This document shows, piece after piece, positions 45,089 to 56,387 of a stretch of 64,000 bases of DNA. A model generated the notes under the pieces. It saw nothing but the letters and a program-made list of their open reading frames with translations, was not told the origin of the DNA and ran no database searches. The DNA is from Bacillota bacterium (lineage in GTDB: Bacteria; Bacillota; Clostridia; Christensenellales; CAG-314), in the NCBI GenBank assembly GCA_023458375.1, contig JAEWZT010000001.1, forward strand, positions 1 to 64,000, read 5' to 3'. Every line of letters begins with the position of its first letter. Position 1 is the stretch's first letter. The translations under genes and the position numbers were made by a program.

Positions 45089-47005
45089 ATGAAAGACAGC
45101 GTTATAAAACTTACCCTGCCCGACGGAAAAATTATGGAGTTTCCCAAAGGCGTCAAGGGTTACGAGGCTGCAAAAGCCATCAGCGAAGGGCTTGCCAAGG
45201 CGGCTTTGTGCGTTTCTGTCAACAAAGAGTTGAAGGATTTGAACTGTGAGATTATGCAAGACTGCGACTTTGCCGTCATTACTTTTGCCGACGAAGAGGG
45301 CAAAGAAGTATACTGGCATACCACTTCACACGTTTTGGCGCAGGCGGTAAAGCGCCTTTATCCCGCCGCAAAGGTCGCCATAGGCCCCGCAATTAAAACG
45401 GGTTTTTACTACGATATTGAGTTTCCTGCCGCCTTTACGCAAGACGATTTGCCAAAAGTAGAGGAGGAAATGGCAAAAATAATAAGAGAAAACCTTCCTA
45501 TTGCGAGAAAAACGCTTTCCAAAAGAGAAGCCGTAGACTATTTTACCAAAATTGGCGAAAGCTATAAGGTTGAAATAATTGAGGGCATTGAAAGCGACAG
45601 CGTATCCCTTTACTCGCAGGGCGAGTTTACCGATATGTGCAGGGGTCCCCACCTTACCTCTACGGGCAAAATAAAGGCGTTTAAGCTTACAAGCGTTGCG
45701 GGCGCGTATTGGCGCGGGGACGTAAAAAATACCATGCTAAGCCGTATTTACGGCGTTTCCTTTGACAAAAAAGCCGACCTTGACGAATATATCGCGCGGC
45801 AAGAAGAAGCTAAAAAGCGCGACCACAGAAAGTTAGGCAAGGAACTTGACCTTTTTGATATTTTTGACGAAGGTCCGGGATTTCCTTTCTTTTTCCCCAA
45901 AGGAATGGTGCTTCGCAATACCTTAGAGGACTTTTGGCGTAAAGAACATATTAAGAGGGGATACGAGGAAATTAAAACACCCATTATTTTAAGCCAAGAA
46001 CTGTGGCACCGTTCGGGGCACTGGGACCATTACAAAGACAATATGTATGTGCTTAAAATAGACGAAGAGGACTACGCCGTTAAGCCCATGAATTGTCCCG
46101 GCGGAATGTTGGTTTATAAGAGAGCGCCACACAGTTACCGCGATTTGCCTTTGAGGGTTGCAGAATTGGGGCTTGTGCACAGACACGAGCTTTCGGGCGC
46201 GCTTCACGGACTTATGAGAGTTCGTTGCTTTACACAAGACGACGCGCACCTTTTCATGACCTTTGACCAGTTGGTTGAAGAAATCATTGGCGTGGTGGAG
46301 CTTATTGATTACCTTTACAGCGTTTTCGGTTTTACCTACAAAATGGAAATAAGTACACGCCCTGAAAACTCCATGGGGACGGAAGAGCAATGGGACAAAG
46401 CCACCGCGTCTTTAATTGAAGCAATGGACAAAATGGGCAAGTCATACAAAATAAACGAAGGCGACGGAGCTTTTTACGGACCTAAAATTGACTTCCACTT
46501 AGAGGACAGCATAGGTCGCACCTGGCAATGCGGAACCGTGCAGGTTGACTTCCAAATGCCCGAGCGTTTTGACCTGACTTATGTCGGCGCCGACGGCGAA
46601 AAGCACCGCCCCGTAATGATTCACCGCGCCGCCTTGGGCAGCATTGAACGTTTTGTAGCTATATTGACGGAACACTTTGCGGGAGCTTTCCCCATGTGGC
46701 TTTCTCCCGTGCAAGTTGCCGTCCTTCCGATAAGCGACGGAACGGCAAATTATGCCGACAGCGTAACGGAAACACTCATTAAAAGCGGAATACGCGCCCA
46801 ATGCGACAAGCGCAACGAAAAAATCGGTTACCGCATAAGAGAAGCGCAGTTGCAAAAAATGCCCTATATGCTGGTTGTGGGCGAAAAGGAACAAGCGGAT
46901 GGCACCGTATCTATCCGCCGCAGAAAAGAAGGGGATATAGGCGTTTATTCGCTTTCAGACTTTATAAAAATGGCGGAAGAAGAAATAGGAAGCAAGAAGA
47001 TTTGA
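45089..47005 (+). CDS. thrS: Threonyl-tRNA synthetase
   Basis: 638 residues from the ATG after GGAGGT. N-terminal TGS domain, editing domain with HTTSHVLAQAVKRLYP and DMCRGPHL, the class II core with the zinc cysteine in MNCPGG, and motif 2 LVHRHELSGALHGL..RVRCFTQDD. The C-terminal anticodon domain is complete. It charges tRNA-Thr and edits Ser-tRNA-Thr. It is controlled by the T-box leader. Confidence 0.96.
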   Translation: MKDSVIKLTLPDGKIMEFPKGVKGYEAAKAISEGLAKAALCVSVNKELKDLNCEIMQDCDFAVITFADEEGKEVYWHTTSHVLAQAVKRLYPAAKVAIGPAIKTGFYYDIEFPAAFTQDDLPKVEEEMAKIIRENLPIARKTLSKREAVDYFTKIGESYKVEIIEGIESDSVSLYSQGEFTDMCRGPHLTSTGKIKAFKLTSVAGAYWRGDVKNTMLSRIYGVSFDKKADLDEYIARQEEAKKRDHRKLGKELDLFDIFDEGPGFPFFFPKGMVLRNTLEDFWRKEHIKRGYEEIKTPIILSQELWHRSGHWDHYKDNMYVLKIDEEDYAVKPMNCPGGMLVYKRAPHSYRDLPLRVAELGLVHRHELSGALHGLMRVRCFTQDDAHLFMTFDQLVEEIIGVVELIDYLYSVFGFTYKMEISTRPENSMGTEEQWDKATASLIEAMDKMGKSYKINEGDGAFYGPKIDFHLEDSIGRTWQCGTVQVDFQMPERFDLTYVGADGEKHRPVMIHRAALGSIERFVAILTEHFAGAFPMWLSPVQVAVLPISDGTANYADSVTETLIKSGIRAQCDKRNEKIGYRIREAQLQKMPYMLVVGEKEQADGTVSIRRRKEGDIGVYSLSDFIKMAEEEIGSKKI

Positions 47006-47245
47006 CGGCAGGAAGTTAGATAAATATGTAATTCCGCCTTAAACTTAACTTTTGGTTAAATGATTGATTGGCTTTTGGCAATAGAAACGCAACAATCCTA
47101 ACGGAAAAGTAAAGATATAAAAACAGATTTTGGGGAAGCAATATAAAAAGAACGTTAACTTCCTCAAAATCTGCTTTAATTGTTTTTGTCAAAATTAAAT
47201 GCTTTTAACATAAAACTATAAAACTAATTATTTGGCTTAAAACAG

Positions 47246-47274
47246 TTGACCGAAATTGCTGTTTTTGCTAAAAT
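47246..47274 (+). promoter_or_regulatory. Promoter of infC-rpmI-rplT
   Basis: TTGACC (47246-47251), 17-bp spacer, TAAAAT (47269-47274). Transcription would start at about 47281, giving a ~300-nt leader. The preceding 240 bp after thrS show nothing else. Confidence 0.65.
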
Positions 47275-47280
47275 AGCAAT

Positions 47281-47577
47281 GCAAAGAAGAAAATACCTTT
47301 TTCTCACCAACGAAAGGCTAACGCTGCTTGGTTATTTCATAAGGCTTCAACCAAAAATTTGGTCGTTTTATTGAGATGCGGTATTTTCATACCGCATTTT
47401 TTGTGTCTTTGCAATCAAAGCTTTGCGGAAAAACAAAACTTAACAACCGAAGTTTTTCGGGCAATAAACCAAAGTCCGCAAAATATTACAAAGGGTTTCC
47501 AAAAACGAAGTTTTTGGGCAATAACGGGGTCTCAATAAGAGTAAAGTTTTTATTGGGTAATAAAGGAGGATAAACTT
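47281..47577 (+). promoter_or_regulatory. infC leader: terminator/antiterminator switch and three hairpins (L20-leader-like)
   Basis: A perfect terminator pairs ATGCGGTAT (47376-47384) with ATACCGCAT (47389-47397) before T6. Its 5' arm and loop, GGTATTTTC (47380-47388), are exactly complementary to GAAAATACC (47289-47297), so an antiterminator can form. Beyond it are three hairpins, CCGAA/TTCGG (47447-47460), CCAAAAAC/GTTTTTGG (47499-47517) and CTCAATAA/TTATTGGG (47531-47557), each followed by CAATAA or TAATAA. By analogy with the Bacillus infC leader, ribosomal protein L20 may bind and control read-through. Confidence 0.7.
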
Positions 47578-48087
47578 ATTAAAGAGCTTCTTATCAACGG
47601 TCAAATCAGAGTAAAGGAAGTGCGTTTAATCGCAAAGGACGGAAGTCAGCTTGGCGTTATGTCGGCAGCCGCCGCCCAACGCATAGCAGACGACAGCGAA
47701 CTTGATTTAGTTATGATTTCGCCCACCGCTAATCCGCCCGTATGCAAGGTGCTTGACTACAACAAGTTCAAATACGAGCAGACAAAGCGCGAAAAAGAAT
47801 TGAAGAAGAATCAAAAAGTTGTGGAGCTTAAAACCATCCAGCTTTCTATGACAATTGACGAAAACGATATGAAAACCAAAGCCAAAGCCGCCATAAAATG
47901 GCTTGCCGAGGGCAATAAAGTTAAAATATCGCTACGTATGGTGGGGCGCCAAATGGCATATTCCCAAAACGCCGTGGAAGTTGTAAACAAGTTTTTCGCA
48001 ATGCTCCCCGCCGCAAAAATAGAAAAAACCGCTCTTCAAGAGGGCAGATACATCAACATGATTATTGCGCCGCAAAGCGCCAAATAA
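47578..48087 (+). CDS. infC: Translation initiation factor IF-3 (AUU start)
   Basis: 169 residues beginning at an ATT codon, eight bases after AAGGAGG (47563-47569). The family N-terminus (KELLINGQIRVKEVRLIAKDGSQLGV) is only encoded from there; the first conventional start, GTG 47620, would remove it. AUU starts on infC let IF-3 limit its own synthesis. The IF3 N- and C-domains (PPVCKVLDYNKFKYE, MVGRQMAY) are complete. IF-3 keeps 30S subunits free and checks initiator pairing. Confidence 0.92.
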   Translation: MKELLINGQIRVKEVRLIAKDGSQLGVMSAAAAQRIADDSELDLVMISPTANPPVCKVLDYNKFKYEQTKREKELKKNQKVVELKTIQLSMTIDENDMKTKAKAAIKWLAEGNKVKISLRMVGRQMAYSQNAVEVVNKFFAMLPAAKIEKTALQEGRYINMIIAPQSAK

Positions 48088-48119
48088 TAGGATAAAATTC
48101 AACAGGGAGGACATCTAGC

Positions 48120-48314
48120 ATGCCTAAACAAAAAAGTCACAGCGCAAGCAAGAAAAGGTTCAAGGTATTAAAGTCAGGTAAAATAAAGAGGGCTCAAAAC
48201 AACAAGAACCACAAGCTTACCAAAAAGACAACCAAGAGAACGCGCAATCTTCGCGGGACCGCTTATGTTGACAAAACAAAAGAAAAGACCGTAAAGAGCA
48301 TGTTGCCATATTAG
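48120..48314 (+). CDS. rpmI: 50S ribosomal protein L35
   Basis: 64 residues, start after GGGAGG. MPKQKSHSASKKRFKVLKSG and the basic KNHKLTKKTTKR are typical L35. Second gene of infC-rpmI-rplT. Confidence 0.96.
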   Translation: MPKQKSHSASKKRFKVLKSGKIKRAQNNKNHKLTKKTTKRTRNLRGTAYVDKTKEKTVKSMLPY

Positions 48315-48329
48315 CAGGAGGAAAAAGCA

Positions 48330-48683
48330 ATGAGAATTAAACGCGGCGTAAACGCAGTTAAAAAACGTAGAAAGATATTAAAACTCGCCAAGGGTTACTG
48401 GGGCGCGAAATCCAAGAACTACCGCATAGCAAGACAAGCCGTAATGAAGTCGGGCAACTACGCCTATGTGGGGCGCAGGCTTCGCAAGCGCGACATGCGT
48501 TCCCTTTGGATAGCAAGAATAAATGCCGGAGCAAGGGCCAACGGAATGTCATACAGCAAGTTTATGCACGGCTTAAAGGTGGCGGATTTGGATTTGAACA
48601 GAAAAGTTTTATCCGACCTCGCAATTCACGACGCAAACGCCTTTGCGGCTTTGGCGGAAAAGGCAAAGCAAGTGGTTAAGTAA
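48330..48683 (+). CDS. rplT: 50S ribosomal protein L20
   Basis: 117 residues, start after [26 protein letters not shown] and [20 protein letters not shown] are typical. L20 is needed early in 50S assembly and in Bacillus represses its own operon through the infC leader; the leader structures upstream make that likely here. Confidence 0.97.
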   Translation: MRIKRGVNAVKKRRKILKLAKGYWGAKSKNYRIARQAVMKSGNYAYVGRRLRKRDMRSLWIARINAGARANGMSYSKFMHGLKVADLDLNRKVLSDLAIHDANAFAALAEKAKQVVK

Positions 48684-48689
48684 AAGACC

Positions 48690-48723
48690 AAAAAAGCCTG
48701 ATATAAACTATTAGGCTTTTTTT
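48690..48723 (+). terminator. Terminator of infC-rpmI-rplT
   Basis: AAAAAAGCCT (48690-48699) pairs with AGGCTTTTTT (from 48713). Symmetric A/T flanks make it potentially bidirectional. Confidence 0.8.
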
Positions 48724-48842
48724 GAAACCCAATTAAACTCGTTTAATTGGACCCGAGCCAAAGAAATATAAATAACGCAAACTTGTGTTTAGTTGTGCCC
48801 GTTAAGCGGCGCGCATTACTTTGTTAGGGTATATTATGCAAA

Positions 48843-49580
48843 ATGATAACTTCTTTTGACAATAAAAAAATCGCGGCGGTAAAAAGGCTTAATGACAAAA
48901 AATACCGACGTGAAGAGGAAAAATATCTCGTTGAGGGAGAAAAACTTCTAGACGACGCCTTGCGCTTTGGCAAAAAGGTCGCCGCCATACTTGTTACGGA
49001 AGGTAAAGAAGAAAAATACCAAAGTTTTCCAAATGTTATTACCGTAAGCCAAAGTGTGATGAAAAGCATTTCCAAAACGGCATGCGACCAAGGCGTTTTG
49101 GGTGTTTTGGAGATTGAGCAAAACAATAACGATGTTTTTGACGGTAATTGCTTAATTCTTGAACGCATTCAAGACCCTTTGAATTTAGGAGCAATTTTAA
49201 GAAGCGCGGCGGGGGCGGGTTACAAGGAAGTTTTTCTTGCCGACTGCGCCGACGTTTACTCTCAAAAAGTCGTGCGTGGAGCTATGTCCGCCCATTTTAT
49301 GCTTAATTTTTATTTTTTAAGCATTGAGGAGGCTTTGGCGAAGCTTTCAAAAACGCACGCTATGCTTTGCGCAGACATGAAAGGGGATAATATATTTGAG
49401 TTTGCCGCGCCTTATCCTCATGCTTTGGTAATAGGCAGCGAGGGTCAAGGTTTAAGTTCTTACGCAAAAAAAGCCTGCAAACAAAAACTTTCAATCCCAA
49501 TGGGAGAGGGGCTTGAATCGCTTAACGCGGCGGTTTCAGCCTCAATAATAATGTATCAATTGACAAGGGGGAAAAGGTAA
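48843..49580 (+). CDS. SpoU/TrmH-family RNA 2'-O-methyltransferase
   Basis: 245 residues. An N-terminal substrate-binding domain (about 5-95) precedes the SPOUT knot with motifs DPLNLGAILRSA, VIGSEGQGLS and IPMGEGLESLNAAVSASI. It methylates a ribose in rRNA or tRNA; the RlmB/YsgA branch is the closest guess and YsgA also lies near rplT in Bacillus. No Shine-Dalgarno is seen and a TATATT ends 8 nt before the ATG, so it might be leaderless, though no -35 supports that. Its TAA shares a base with the yebC ATG. Confidence 0.85.
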   Translation: MITSFDNKKIAAVKRLNDKKYRREEEKYLVEGEKLLDDALRFGKKVAAILVTEGKEEKYQSFPNVITVSQSVMKSISKTACDQGVLGVLEIEQNNNDVFDGNCLILERIQDPLNLGAILRSAAGAGYKEVFLADCADVYSQKVVRGAMSAHFMLNFYFLSIEEALAKLSKTHAMLCADMKGDNIFEFAAPYPHALVIGSEGQGLSSYAKKACKQKLSIPMGEGLESLNAAVSASIIMYQLTRGKR

Positions 49581-50317
49581 TGTCGGGACACAGTAAATGG
49601 AATAATATTAAAAATAAAAAAGCAAAGGGCGACGCGGCGCGTTCTAAAATTTTCACAAAAATTGGCAGAGAAATTGCTGTCGCCGTAAAAGCGGGGGGAA
49701 GCGACCCCAATACAAACAGCTCGCTTTTTAACATTATACAAAAGGCGCGCCTTGCAAATATGCCAAACGATAACATAAACAGGAGCGTCAAAAAAGCTGC
49801 GGGCGAACTGGGCGCAGTGCAATACGAACAGCAAAGCTACGAGGGCTACGGGCTAGGGGGCAGCGCTGTAATCGTGGAATGTTTAACGGACAATAAAAAC
49901 AGGACAGCGGGCGACGTAAGAAGTTTTTTTGCGAAATACGGCGGAACGCTTGGCACCACCAACTGCGTTTCATTTATGTTTGACAAAAAGGGCGTTATTA
50001 CGGGCGAAATGACGGAAAAGCAAAACGAAGACTCAATATTTGAAATGGCGCTTGAATGCGGCGCCGAGGACGTCCAGTTTGAAGAAGAAGCTTATATAAT
50101 TTATACTTCGGTAAACGAAGTGAGCGAAATAGCCTCCTGCCTTGAAAAGAAAGGCGCGGTGCTGTCTTCCGCCGAGCCAGACTGGCTTCCCCAAACCACC
50201 GTAATTTTAGAGGGCGACAACTTAGTGAAGTTTAGAAAAATGATTGAAACGATGGAGGACTGCGACGACGTCCAAAATGTTTATCACAACGTTGACCTGC
50301 CCGACGAGGAAGAATAA
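49580..50317 (+). CDS. yebC: YebC/PmpR family protein
   Basis: 245 residues. MSGHSKWNNIKNKKAKGDAARSK start, NAYxA-like middle, and the GYGLGGSAVIVECLTDNKNRT block are diagnostic. The family acts as transcription regulator or in relief of ribosome stalling at proline stretches, depending on member. It often precedes ruvC; here one DUF975 gene lies between them. Confidence 0.93.
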   Translation: MSGHSKWNNIKNKKAKGDAARSKIFTKIGREIAVAVKAGGSDPNTNSSLFNIIQKARLANMPNDNINRSVKKAAGELGAVQYEQQSYEGYGLGGSAVIVECLTDNKNRTAGDVRSFFAKYGGTLGTTNCVSFMFDKKGVITGEMTEKQNEDSIFEMALECGAEDVQFEEEAYIIYTSVNEVSEIASCLEKKGAVLSSAEPDWLPQTTVILEGDNLVKFRKMIETMEDCDDVQNVYHNVDLPDEEE

Positions 50318-50495
50318 TTTCTTTTTTGCTGTCAGCAGGGTGTTTGTCTGCGGAAAATTATTCGCAGTAATATCTAATAAAAAAATTGGTTGCTCATTTC
50401 AAAGCATATCGGCAAAGATTTTATGGCTTTTGCTGGCTATGCTTTAATATTTTGAAACGAAAGTTTATGCGTAAGTTAAGAGGTTAATTTAATTA

Positions 50496-50518
50496 ACGGC
50501 GGCTTTGCCGTCTTTTTA
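50496..50518 (+). terminator. Terminator after yebC
   Basis: ACGGC (50496-50500) pairs with GCCGT (50507-50511), then CTTTTTATTTTT. The rest of the 50318-50613 gap has no further feature. Confidence 0.6.
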
Positions 50519-50613
50519 TTTTTAATAAAAAACGCGGTTATCTATTAAACTATTCTATTTTTTTCTCTCGTATGATAATATAACAAATAGTTTTATCTAT
50601 AAAGGAGATTAAA

Positions 50614-51180
50614 ATGAGGACTTGTAAAGAGTATCGCGAAATCGGTTGGAAAGCCGTAAGTCAAAACTGGGGGATGTCTATCCTCTTTAACTTTTTGGCA
50701 ATGTTTATTATCAGCGCGCTTACAGGAACAGTAGCGGGAATGATTATTATAGGCCCCTTTGTAATAGGCATGCAAATGTTTTACCTTAAAGCTGTGCGGG
50801 GGCAAGACAAAGGTTACGAGACGCTGTTTGACGCGGCAAAGAGCGATTTTGTCAATTCAATGATTGTGGTTTTATTAAAGACGGTGTTTATAATGCTGTG
50901 GTCTTTGCTGCTCATCATACCGGGCATCATAATGAGCTACGCATATTCAATGACTGAGTATATTTACATAGACAATCCCTCTTTAAGCGCAAGTCAATGC
51001 CTTGAAAAAAGTAAAGAATTGATGAAAGGTAAAAAGGGAAAACTGTTTTTGCTTGACCTTAGCTTTATAGGTTGGTTTTTGCTGTGCCTGTTGACTTTTG
51101 GCATTTTGACTTTTTGGGTTTCGCCCTTCCAAATGGCTACGAGAGCGGCTTTCTACGAGGATATCAAAGAAGAGATTTAA
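50614..51180 (+). CDS. DUF975-family membrane protein
   Basis: 188 residues, start after AAAGGAG. About four transmembrane helices and the conserved KGKLFLLDLSFIGWFLL block of DUF975. The function of the family is unknown; it is common in Firmicutes and often regulated with envelope genes. It is a single gene with its own terminator, set between yebC and ruvC, which are usually adjacent. Confidence 0.85.
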   Translation: MRTCKEYREIGWKAVSQNWGMSILFNFLAMFIISALTGTVAGMIIIGPFVIGMQMFYLKAVRGQDKGYETLFDAAKSDFVNSMIVVLLKTVFIMLWSLLLIIPGIIMSYAYSMTEYIYIDNPSLSASQCLEKSKELMKGKKGKLFLLDLSFIGWFLLCLLTFGILTFWVSPFQMATRAAFYEDIKEEI

Positions 51181-51211
51181 GCGCAGATATATAAACATAA
51201 ATTATGCTTTA

Positions 51212-51242
51212 AAGGTAATCCTATACGGACTACCTTTTTTAT
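51212..51242 (+). terminator. Terminator of the DUF975 gene
   Basis: AAGGTA/TACCTT stem with inner TCC/GGA, followed by TTTTTTATTTT. Confidence 0.7.
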
Positions 51243-51456
51243 TTTAAAGTTTTAGCAACTTAATAATTAAATGCTGTTAAGCTATATGGGAATTACTATT
51301 AAATGACTGATATTTTACGCGATTTTTATTAATTTTATATTATTATTTTGGGTCAGTAATGCTATTTGTTTTCGCGCAAGATTTAGCGCAAAGATTTTTA
51401 AGTTTTAAAATCACAAAATCTCAAATTATCGGAAACAATATTGTTTTGACTTTGCC

Positions 51457-51486
51457 TTGACTTTTGAAAGAGGGTTAAGCTATTAT
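51457..51486 (+). promoter_or_regulatory. Promoter of ruvCAB-queA
   Basis: TTGACT (51457-51462), 18-bp spacer, TATTAT (51481-51486). A second TTGACT lies at 51446. Confidence 0.6.
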
Positions 51487-51530
51487 ATTATATAGCGTAA
51501 AACAAACCTTTTACATTTTTGGAGAGTTTT

Positions 51531-52025
51531 TTGAGAGTTTTAGGGATAGACCCCGGACTTGCCACAATAGGATACGGAATTGTGGACAGGGAAGGTAAAA
51601 TTGACAAAGTCGTGGACTATGGCGTAATAAAAACGCCGAAAGAAGAGAGCCTTCCCGTGCGCCTCGCAATGATTTACGACGGCGTCGCTTGCTTAATTAC
51701 CAAATATCACCCCGACGCAATCGCGGTTGAAGAGCTGTTTTTTAATACCAATATAACTACGGGCATATCGGTTGCCGAAGCAAGGGGAGCCATTTTGACC
51801 GCTTCGGTAAGGGAATGCGGCAGGCTTTACGAATATACCCCTTTGCAGGTAAAAATGAGCATGACGGGCTACGGAAAAGCCGACAAGCAGCAAATACAGC
51901 AAATGGTAAAGGTTTATTTAAAGCTTGACAAGATTCCCCGTCCCGACGACGCAGCAGACGCCTTAGCGGTTGCGCTTACCCACCTCAATTCTGTGCTGCT
52001 TGCCAAAACAAGCTACATAAAATAG
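51531..52025 (+). CDS. ruvC: Holliday junction resolvase RuvC
   Basis: 164 residues with a TTG start (then RVLGIDPGLATIGYGI) preceded by GGAGAG; a TTG four codons earlier overlaps that ribosome site. Catalytic acids lie in GIDPG, AVEELFF and DDAADALAVAL. It resolves Holliday junctions together with RuvAB, encoded next. Confidence 0.94.
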   Translation: MRVLGIDPGLATIGYGIVDREGKIDKVVDYGVIKTPKEESLPVRLAMIYDGVACLITKYHPDAIAVEELFFNTNITTGISVAEARGAILTASVRECGRLYEYTPLQVKMSMTGYGKADKQQIQQMVKVYLKLDKIPRPDDAADALAVALTHLNSVLLAKTSYIK

Positions 52026-52043
52026 CGCAAAAGGAGTTAGGTA

Positions 52044-52616
52044 ATGATTGACTTTATATGCGGAGAAGTCATAGAAATAGGAGAAAATACCGTTGTACTT
52101 AAAAGCGGCGGTTTCGGGTATTCACTTTTTGTTTCCGAGTTTACAAAAAGCAGGCTTTCAATAGGGGACAACGTTCAGTTATACTGCCACCTGCAAGTCA
52201 GAGAGGATGCTTTGGCGCTTTTTGGTTTTGCGGGCATAGAAGAAAAAACCCTTTTTAAAAACCTTATTTCCGTATCGGGCATAGGACCCAAAATGGCGAT
52301 TACACTGCTGTCGGGTATGCGCGCGGGCAAACTCGCCCTCTGCATCGTGTCGGGCGACTATGCGTCGCTTTGCACAATAAAAGGCTTAGGCAAAAAAACC
52401 GCGGAAAAAATTGTGTTGGAATTAAGAGAAAAGTTAAATATTTCTAAGGAAATGTTATTGCAAGACCAAACGGAAAGTATTGACGCCGAAGCCGTTGAAG
52501 TGCTGCGTTCTTTGGGGATACCGCGCAAAGAGGCGGCAGAACGAGTTAAACGAGCCGTTGAGGGCGGAATGACTACCACCGAACAAATACTTAACTTTGC
52601 ATTAAGGAACGCATAA
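52044..52616 (+). CDS. ruvA: Holliday junction DNA helicase RuvA
   Basis: 190 residues, start after AAGGAG. The N-terminal OB domain is followed by tandem helix-hairpin-helix motifs ([23 protein letters not shown]), and a C-terminal domain binds RuvB. It recognises four-way junctions. Ends 2 nt before ruvB. Confidence 0.95.
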   Translation: MIDFICGEVIEIGENTVVLKSGGFGYSLFVSEFTKSRLSIGDNVQLYCHLQVREDALALFGFAGIEEKTLFKNLISVSGIGPKMAITLLSGMRAGKLALCIVSGDYASLCTIKGLGKKTAEKIVLELREKLNISKEMLLQDQTESIDAEAVEVLRSLGIPRKEAAERVKRAVEGGMTTTEQILNFALRNA

Positions 52617-52618
52617 AA

Positions 52619-53671
52619 ATGGATGACAGGCTTATAAGCAGTTCTTTTGAAAGAGGGGACTCTGAAAATGAAAATATCCTTCGCCCCAAAACACTGGAAG
52701 GCTTTATCGGGCAGGACAAGTTGAAAGAAAAATTAGAGGTTTATATCGCCGCCGCAAAGGGGCGGAAGGAACCTCTTGACCATTGCCTTTTTTACGGCTC
52801 TGCGGGACTGGGAAAAACCACATTAGCCCATATCATAGCCAATATTTCTTCCGCCGTTTTGACCGTTACAAGCGGACCGGCAATAGAAAAAGCTGCGGAT
52901 TTGGCAGCCATTTTAACCAATCTTACAGAGGGAGAGATATTATTTATAGACGAAATTCACCGCCTTAACCGCGCGGTGGAAGAGATTTTATACCCCGCCT
53001 TAGAGGACTTTGCGCTTGACTTTGTGGTTGGAAAGGGCGTGGGCGCGCGCACTGTCCGTCTGCCTTTGCCGCGCTTTACTCTAATAGGCGCTACGACAAG
53101 GGCGGGCAGCTTATCGCAGCCTTTGCGCGACCGTTTCGGAATACAAGCAAAACTTGAAATGTATTCCTCAAAGCAGTTAGAAAAAATTATCGTCAATTCC
53201 GCCGCTCTTTTAAAAATGGAAATTGATAAAAGCGGCGCGGAAGAAATCGCAAAAAGAAGCAGGGGAACGCCTCGCGTAGCCAACCGCCTGCTCAAAAGGG
53301 TGCGCGACTACGCGCAAGTTAAGGGCAGAGGCATAATAGACAAAGAAATCGCCGACTATGCGCTTTCGGTGATGGAAATTGATTATTTGGGGCTGGATAG
53401 CGTTGATAAAGCGGTGCTAAACACTATAATTGACAAATTCGGAGGCGGTCCCGTAGGCATTGAAGCCGTAGCTTCCGCCTCAAATGAAGACGCAACGACC
53501 ATTGAGGACGTTTACGAACCTTATTTAATACAGCTTGGCTTTTTGGTAAGGACTCCCAGGGGCAGAATGTGTATGCCCGCGGCATACAAACATTTGGGTA
53601 AAATGCCCCCTAACGGCGCAAGGCAGCTTACATTGGAAGAAGATATTTTAGGCGGAAACGCCAACGCATAA
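52619..53671 (+). CDS. ruvB: Holliday junction DNA helicase RuvB
   Basis: 350 residues. [11 protein letters not shown], Walker [10 protein letters not shown], Walker B FIDEIHRL, sensor [15 protein letters not shown], and the C-terminal winged helix ([16 protein letters not shown]). AAA+ motor of branch migration. 4 nt before queA. Confidence 0.96.
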   Translation: MDDRLISSSFERGDSENENILRPKTLEGFIGQDKLKEKLEVYIAAAKGRKEPLDHCLFYGSAGLGKTTLAHIIANISSAVLTVTSGPAIEKAADLAAILTNLTEGEILFIDEIHRLNRAVEEILYPALEDFALDFVVGKGVGARTVRLPLPRFTLIGATTRAGSLSQPLRDRFGIQAKLEMYSSKQLEKIIVNSAALLKMEIDKSGAEEIAKRSRGTPRVANRLLKRVRDYAQVKGRGIIDKEIADYALSVMEIDYLGLDSVDKAVLNTIIDKFGGGPVGIEAVASASNEDATTIEDVYEPYLIQLGFLVRTPRGRMCMPAAYKHLGKMPPNGARQLTLEEDILGGNANA

Positions 53672-53675
53672 AAAA

Positions 53676-54707
53676 ATGAATAAAAGCGACTTTAATTATT
53701 ATTTACCCGACGAGCTTATCGCCCAAACCCCCGCAGAGCCGCGCGACAGTTCACGTTTGCTTGTTTACGACGGCAAAAAGGACGAAATTACCCACGCTTT
53801 CTTTTACAATTTGCCAAAATATCTAAAAAACGGCGATCTTTTGGTAATCAACAATACAAAAGTCATTCCTGCGCGTATTTTCGGCACTAGGGACGCGGGC
53901 GGAAAAGTAGAGCTGCTTTTGCTAAAAAGGCTTGATTACACCCGTTGGCAATGTCTTGCAAAGCCGGGCAAAAACGCTAAAATAGGTGAAACGATTCATT
54001 TTGAAAAAGGTTTAAAGGCAAAAATTGTTGACATTATAGAAGAGGGCATACGCATAGCTGAGTTTTCTTTTGAAGGCGTTTTTGAAGACATCTTGTCTCA
54101 AATAGGGCAAATGCCCCTTCCTCCTTATATAAAGACAAAACTTCAAGACAAAAACAGGTATAACACCGTTTACAGCAAGATTGAAGGTTCTGCCGCTGCG
54201 CCCACAGCGGGGCTGCACTTTACACAAAGTCTGCTTGAAGAGATTAAAAATAACGGAAATGAAATTGCAGAGGTGCTGCTTTCGGTGGGGCTGGGAACTT
54301 TCCGCCCCGTTAAAGAAGATGACATTGAAAAGCATGCCATGCATAGCGAATACTATGAAGTATCCCCCCAGGCGGCAGAAAAAATTAACGCCGCAAAAGC
54401 GCAGGGAGGAAGAATAATTGCCGTAGGCACCACAAGCGCGCGCGTTTTGGAGAGCGCCGCCGACGAAAAGGGCGCGCTTCACCCCTTTAAGGGCGAAACG
54501 GACATTTTTATTTATCCGCCTTATAAGTTTAAAGTTGTAGACGCCTTAATTACTAACTTTCATTTGCCCGAAAGCACTTTAATAATGCTAGTGTCGGCTC
54601 TTTGCGGAAGAGAAAAGATATTGGAAATCTATAAAGAAGCGGTAAATCAAAAATACCGATTTTTCAGCTTTGGGGACGCAATGTTTTTAGAGGCAGAAAA
54701 AAGATAA
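53676..54707 (+). CDS. queA: S-adenosylmethionine:tRNA ribosyltransferase-isomerase
   Basis: 343 residues. LPDELIAQTPAEPRDSSRL, NNTKVIPARI, PTAGLHFT and ITNFHLPESTL are the QueA hallmarks. It converts preQ1 at tRNA position 34 to epoxyqueuosine. tgt, the preceding enzyme of the pathway, lies 490 bp downstream with a broken frame between. Confidence 0.95.
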   Translation: MNKSDFNYYLPDELIAQTPAEPRDSSRLLVYDGKKDEITHAFFYNLPKYLKNGDLLVINNTKVIPARIFGTRDAGGKVELLLLKRLDYTRWQCLAKPGKNAKIGETIHFEKGLKAKIVDIIEEGIRIAEFSFEGVFEDILSQIGQMPLPPYIKTKLQDKNRYNTVYSKIEGSAAAPTAGLHFTQSLLEEIKNNGNEIAEVLLSVGLGTFRPVKEDDIEKHAMHSEYYEVSPQAAEKINAAKAQGGRIIAVGTTSARVLESAADEKGALHPFKGETDIFIYPPYKFKVVDALITNFHLPESTLIMLVSALCGREKILEIYKEAVNQKYRFFSFGDAMFLEAEKR

Positions 54708-54796
54708 TGATTAAGGGGCATTATAAAGGCATTTAAGGTTGCGGTATTAAACTAGATGCCGCATAATACTCGCTCTATCTGTTAAAGTTTTGTGCA

Positions 54797-56324
<1,528 letters not shown>

Positions 56325-56353
56325 TTGTTATTTGGCTTGTGATATTGTATAAT
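56325..56353 (+). promoter_or_regulatory. Promoter of yajC
   Basis: TTGTTA (56325-56330), 17-bp spacer, TATAAT (56348-56353), 34 nt before the yajC ATG. Confidence 0.6.
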
Positions 56354-56387
56354 TGACGAAATAAAATAAAATTAAGGAGAAATAAAT

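Larger units (their letters stand above)
51181..51530. other. Gap before ruvC with terminator and promoter
   Basis: The DUF975 terminator pairs AAGGTA (51212-51217) with TACCTT (51231-51236), plus an inner TCC/GGA, before T6. The ruvC promoter is at 51457-51486. Otherwise A+T-rich and empty. Confidence 0.6.

Noticed and set aside
47376..47573. 65-residue ORF in the infC leader
   Set aside because: It begins within the terminator hairpin, covers the three leader hairpins and has no ribosome site.
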